NCBI GenBank assembly: GCA_009777475.1
Contig: WRLU01000013.1
Location: 1 to 55,489 of the forward strand
Direction: 5' to 3'
Origin: Oscillospiraceae bacterium
Lineage (GTDB): Bacteria; Bacillota; Clostridia; Oscillospirales; UBA929
Length of the DNA stretch: 55,489 bases
The position numbers were made by a program, and so were the translations under genes. Positions within the stretch are counted from its first letter, which is position 1. Each line of letters opens with the position of its first letter. Of this stretch, positions 54,601 through 55,489 are shown one piece after another. A model generated the notes under the pieces. The model did not search any database and was not told the DNA's origin. It saw nothing but the letters and a program-made list of their open reading frames with translations.

Positions 54601-55489
54601 GTTTTCGCCAATGAAGGCCACAGACGTGCCAAAAATGCCCCAGCGGCAATAACCGGCGGGATAGCAATTACCTCTGCAACAGCCAGCAGCACCTTGACCG
54701 GTACGGCGGCGAACAATGTGCTGGTTAACAACAATACTATCTGGGAGGGTAACGGAAGCCCGCCTAGCTCGCTGACACTGAATCTCGGCTCAGCAACCAC
54801 TATTGGTGCTGTAACTATACGCAGACCGAGCCAGGTAGCGGTAGCCTATGCAAATTACCCAAAAAGCACAATGAATGTGGAAGTCCGCAACGGAGGTGCA
54901 ACCGGGGCGACATTGGGTTCGGGAACGCTGACATTTGACCCATACACCGGAGGCAATCAGGCTACCCTAACAATCCCCGCACCGGGAAATACCGTTACGA
55001 CTAGCCAAATTACCTTACGGTTCACAAGCTACAGCGAGAGTGTGGTTAACCAGATTAACAGTTCGCAGGCAAGGGCATTCACACGAGGAGTTATATTCAA
55101 TGCACCAAATGTTGATGCACAGGTTAGTGAAGTCATTGTTGAGCCGGCACTTCCCAAATACGCTGTTACCTACAATGGTAACGGTCACACCGGAGGTACT
55201 GTTCCGGCACCGCAGGAAAAAATCCACGATACAGACCTGACCCTTCACAGCGGAACCCCAACTAAAACTGGATTTACCTTCCAGGGCTGGTCATTGTCAG
55301 CTGATGCAACTGCAGCTACCTGGGGATCCGGAGGAATTTATACGCTGAACGAAGCAAATACGCTCTACGCAGTATGGGTACCTGTTCTCCCTGCTGACCA
55401 CACCATCACCTACAACGCCAACGGCGGTGCGTTAGGCACTGTACCCGCCACCGTAACCGTGACAGACGGCGGCAGCCATACCGTCCTCG
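51661..55489 (+). CDS. Large secreted surface protein with discoidin-like and InlB B-type repeats (partial)
   Basis: The frame is open from ATG 51661 to the window end, at least 1276 residues. AGGAGGAAAAAGGC precedes the ATG. A signal peptide (about 1-34) ends near ASA. Beta-rich modules resembling F5/8-type C (discoidin-like) domains follow at about 36-205, 220-367, 535-770, 780-985 and 990-1160; two shorter repeats (TTWRIQYW and TTWTIRYS) lie at 377-535. An InlB B-type repeat lies at about 1168-1240 (VTYNGNGHTGG... FQGWS... LYAVWV), and a second begins at 1247. Such proteins bind glycans or cells. The cell-wall anchor is beyond the window. Confidence 0.88.
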   Translation, partial: MKRKNFMKLSAIAIAVALLAGLLPLTMGPPDASASFDREVDLARHYGAVWAMAGNTSTTNTGNALNIVDGNPGTTWALHNSQVARFGVDIGENRSASRIVLDLSKSTNGGEFNIRWGTDSLTRANFTNHGDPTGAWTGRIEKQNNNSNVVNHSGGATVDWSNSENSITGVMTINLPAGTMLRYVRVEVTPFSDPAPTIHALNIWGSDGQPEGYPLPVAGPDWAKEDGVTYLGTHNGTSWQTTTLPWTSGSNDQSRLFGVNLGQKREVRAIRVTLNGTPNAGMYLGASENTALSGTTPNGNSSAVPTGYNNLALGNAAEDSQRINSNQGFADGYSQMLYFPPGELMQYIRLSFYQNQVTVTNIEVYGMAVDPPPPAATTWRIQYWNVNTNSQQGALSAPIASNVGFVIRYSSSTGAVNPNVNIPAGYAADSEAMYSVITLTDDLEANILRVPVRELTTWTIRYSTTGTDTVGAVQGPYNGAVGDTIGETNPNIGTGLDTTTYMLNSSYPPSLLLTSTASANVLVVRVLLRASTLRGIDLARGQVNYAAANPFGTGINGWGGANTNLSENAAGWPAGHDTVGRTGQRSWASSSQHDTSAGSQWYRPNLAFDGLTYWSGNNSANRRYWESADSDIPNGTAPAVLGVDLGNVYALDEITLKIPQYGNTPMTNGNPWGARTQSIAIQTSTVAGGWNNITPGSGDYTTVIPRRDFIFGGSVNDNAVTVKVPLNGSSLREARYVRLLIYLNRECWGPSDRKNNNAQIAAFEVYGEDTSNPSSIADFVYERTNRKIPTSDSVPAVTNNIAQGKPIWVNSSHEGSTTSSTLSQANSLRFIVDNNLTGPDPGGWWTPDGTLNSDRSQSRPDIITIDLRDEYQFKGLGFYGLDRMGQVTLRMRVWGSTDGAINQAGGSLNAATPGTVMLKNWSNYTFVANPTYNFRHFVDLASNTAYTRYLHIEIAGKAKDSFSTAIDTKADGILHLAEIQVFANEGHRRAKNAPAAITGGIAITSATASSTLTGTAANNVLVNNNTIWEGNGSPPSSLTLNLGSATTIGAVTIRRPSQVAVAYANYPKSTMNVEVRNGGATGATLGSGTLTFDPYTGGNQATLTIPAPGNTVTTSQITLRFTSYSESVVNQINSSQARAFTRGVIFNAPNVDAQVSEVIVEPALPKYAVTYNGNGHTGGTVPAPQEKIHDTDLTLHSGTPTKTGFTFQGWSLSADATAATWGSGGIYTLNEANTLYAVWVPVLPADHTITYNANGGALGTVPATVTVTDGGSHTVL

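Noticed and set aside
1..55489. CRISPR array or insertion sequence
   Set aside because: No regularly spaced direct repeats and no intact transposase or terminal inverted repeats were seen.

Overview
The window looks like chromosome from an endospore-forming member of the Firmicutes, probably class Clostridia, of moderate GC. The evidence is the whiA-dnaE pair, mutS2, a spoIVFA/spoIVFB-like pair, a TIGR04086-type membrane protein beside yajC, strong Shine-Dalgarno sites, many TTG starts and sigma-A type promoters with 17-base spacers. No rRNA, insertion sequence or CRISPR array is visible. One tRNA-Thr gene is present near the left end.

Layout. (1) 1-480: the 3' end of an unknown gene, tRNA-Thr(GGT) with its promoter and terminator, and a 36-codon gene remnant. 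(2) 491-8381: a complete arginine operon, argG-H-C-J-B-D-F, making arginine from glutamate by the ArgJ acetyl-recycling route. Two ARG-box-like palindromes lie at its promoter. (3) 8409-12746, minus strand: whiA and dnaE. (4) 12747-14600: an AT-rich accessory patch whose main gene is a TIR-like domain fused to TPR repeats, a candidate NAD-consuming defence gene. (5) 14648-19915: an OGG-type DNA glycosylase facing mutS2, a yqeG-type phosphatase, and a transglutaminase lipoprotein with a structured leader. (6) 20270-25433: an SH3/NlpC-P60 wall hydrolase, a secreted protein preceded by two very short ORFs, and a divergent LytTR regulator plus GHKL kinase resembling Agr systems.

(7) 25457-37838: housekeeping genes, rimO-pgsA-flavoprotein, pheT (without pheS), fabD, a CPBP protease, tex, a small lipoprotein, pth and prmA. 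(8) 37795-43060, minus strand: a large soluble hybrid histidine kinase, a single-domain response regulator and a cysteine desulfurase. (9) 43300-49033, minus strand: a class A penicillin-binding protein, a degenerate GatC-GatA-like fusion, an XRE regulator, recA and recX, all in one direction. (10) 49174-51556: yajC, a TIGR04086-like protein, an M23 peptidase and an M50 protease (SpoIVFA/SpoIVFB-like). (11) 51575 to the end: a very large secreted surface protein with discoidin-like and InlB B-type repeats, cut by the window edge.

The most unusual items are the shrunken GatC-GatA fusion, which has lost amidase catalytic elements and has no normal start codon, the stand-alone TIR-TPR gene, the kinase-regulator-desulfurase operon, and the small ORFs beside the Agr-like two-component system. 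All family names come from reading the translations; no database search was run.
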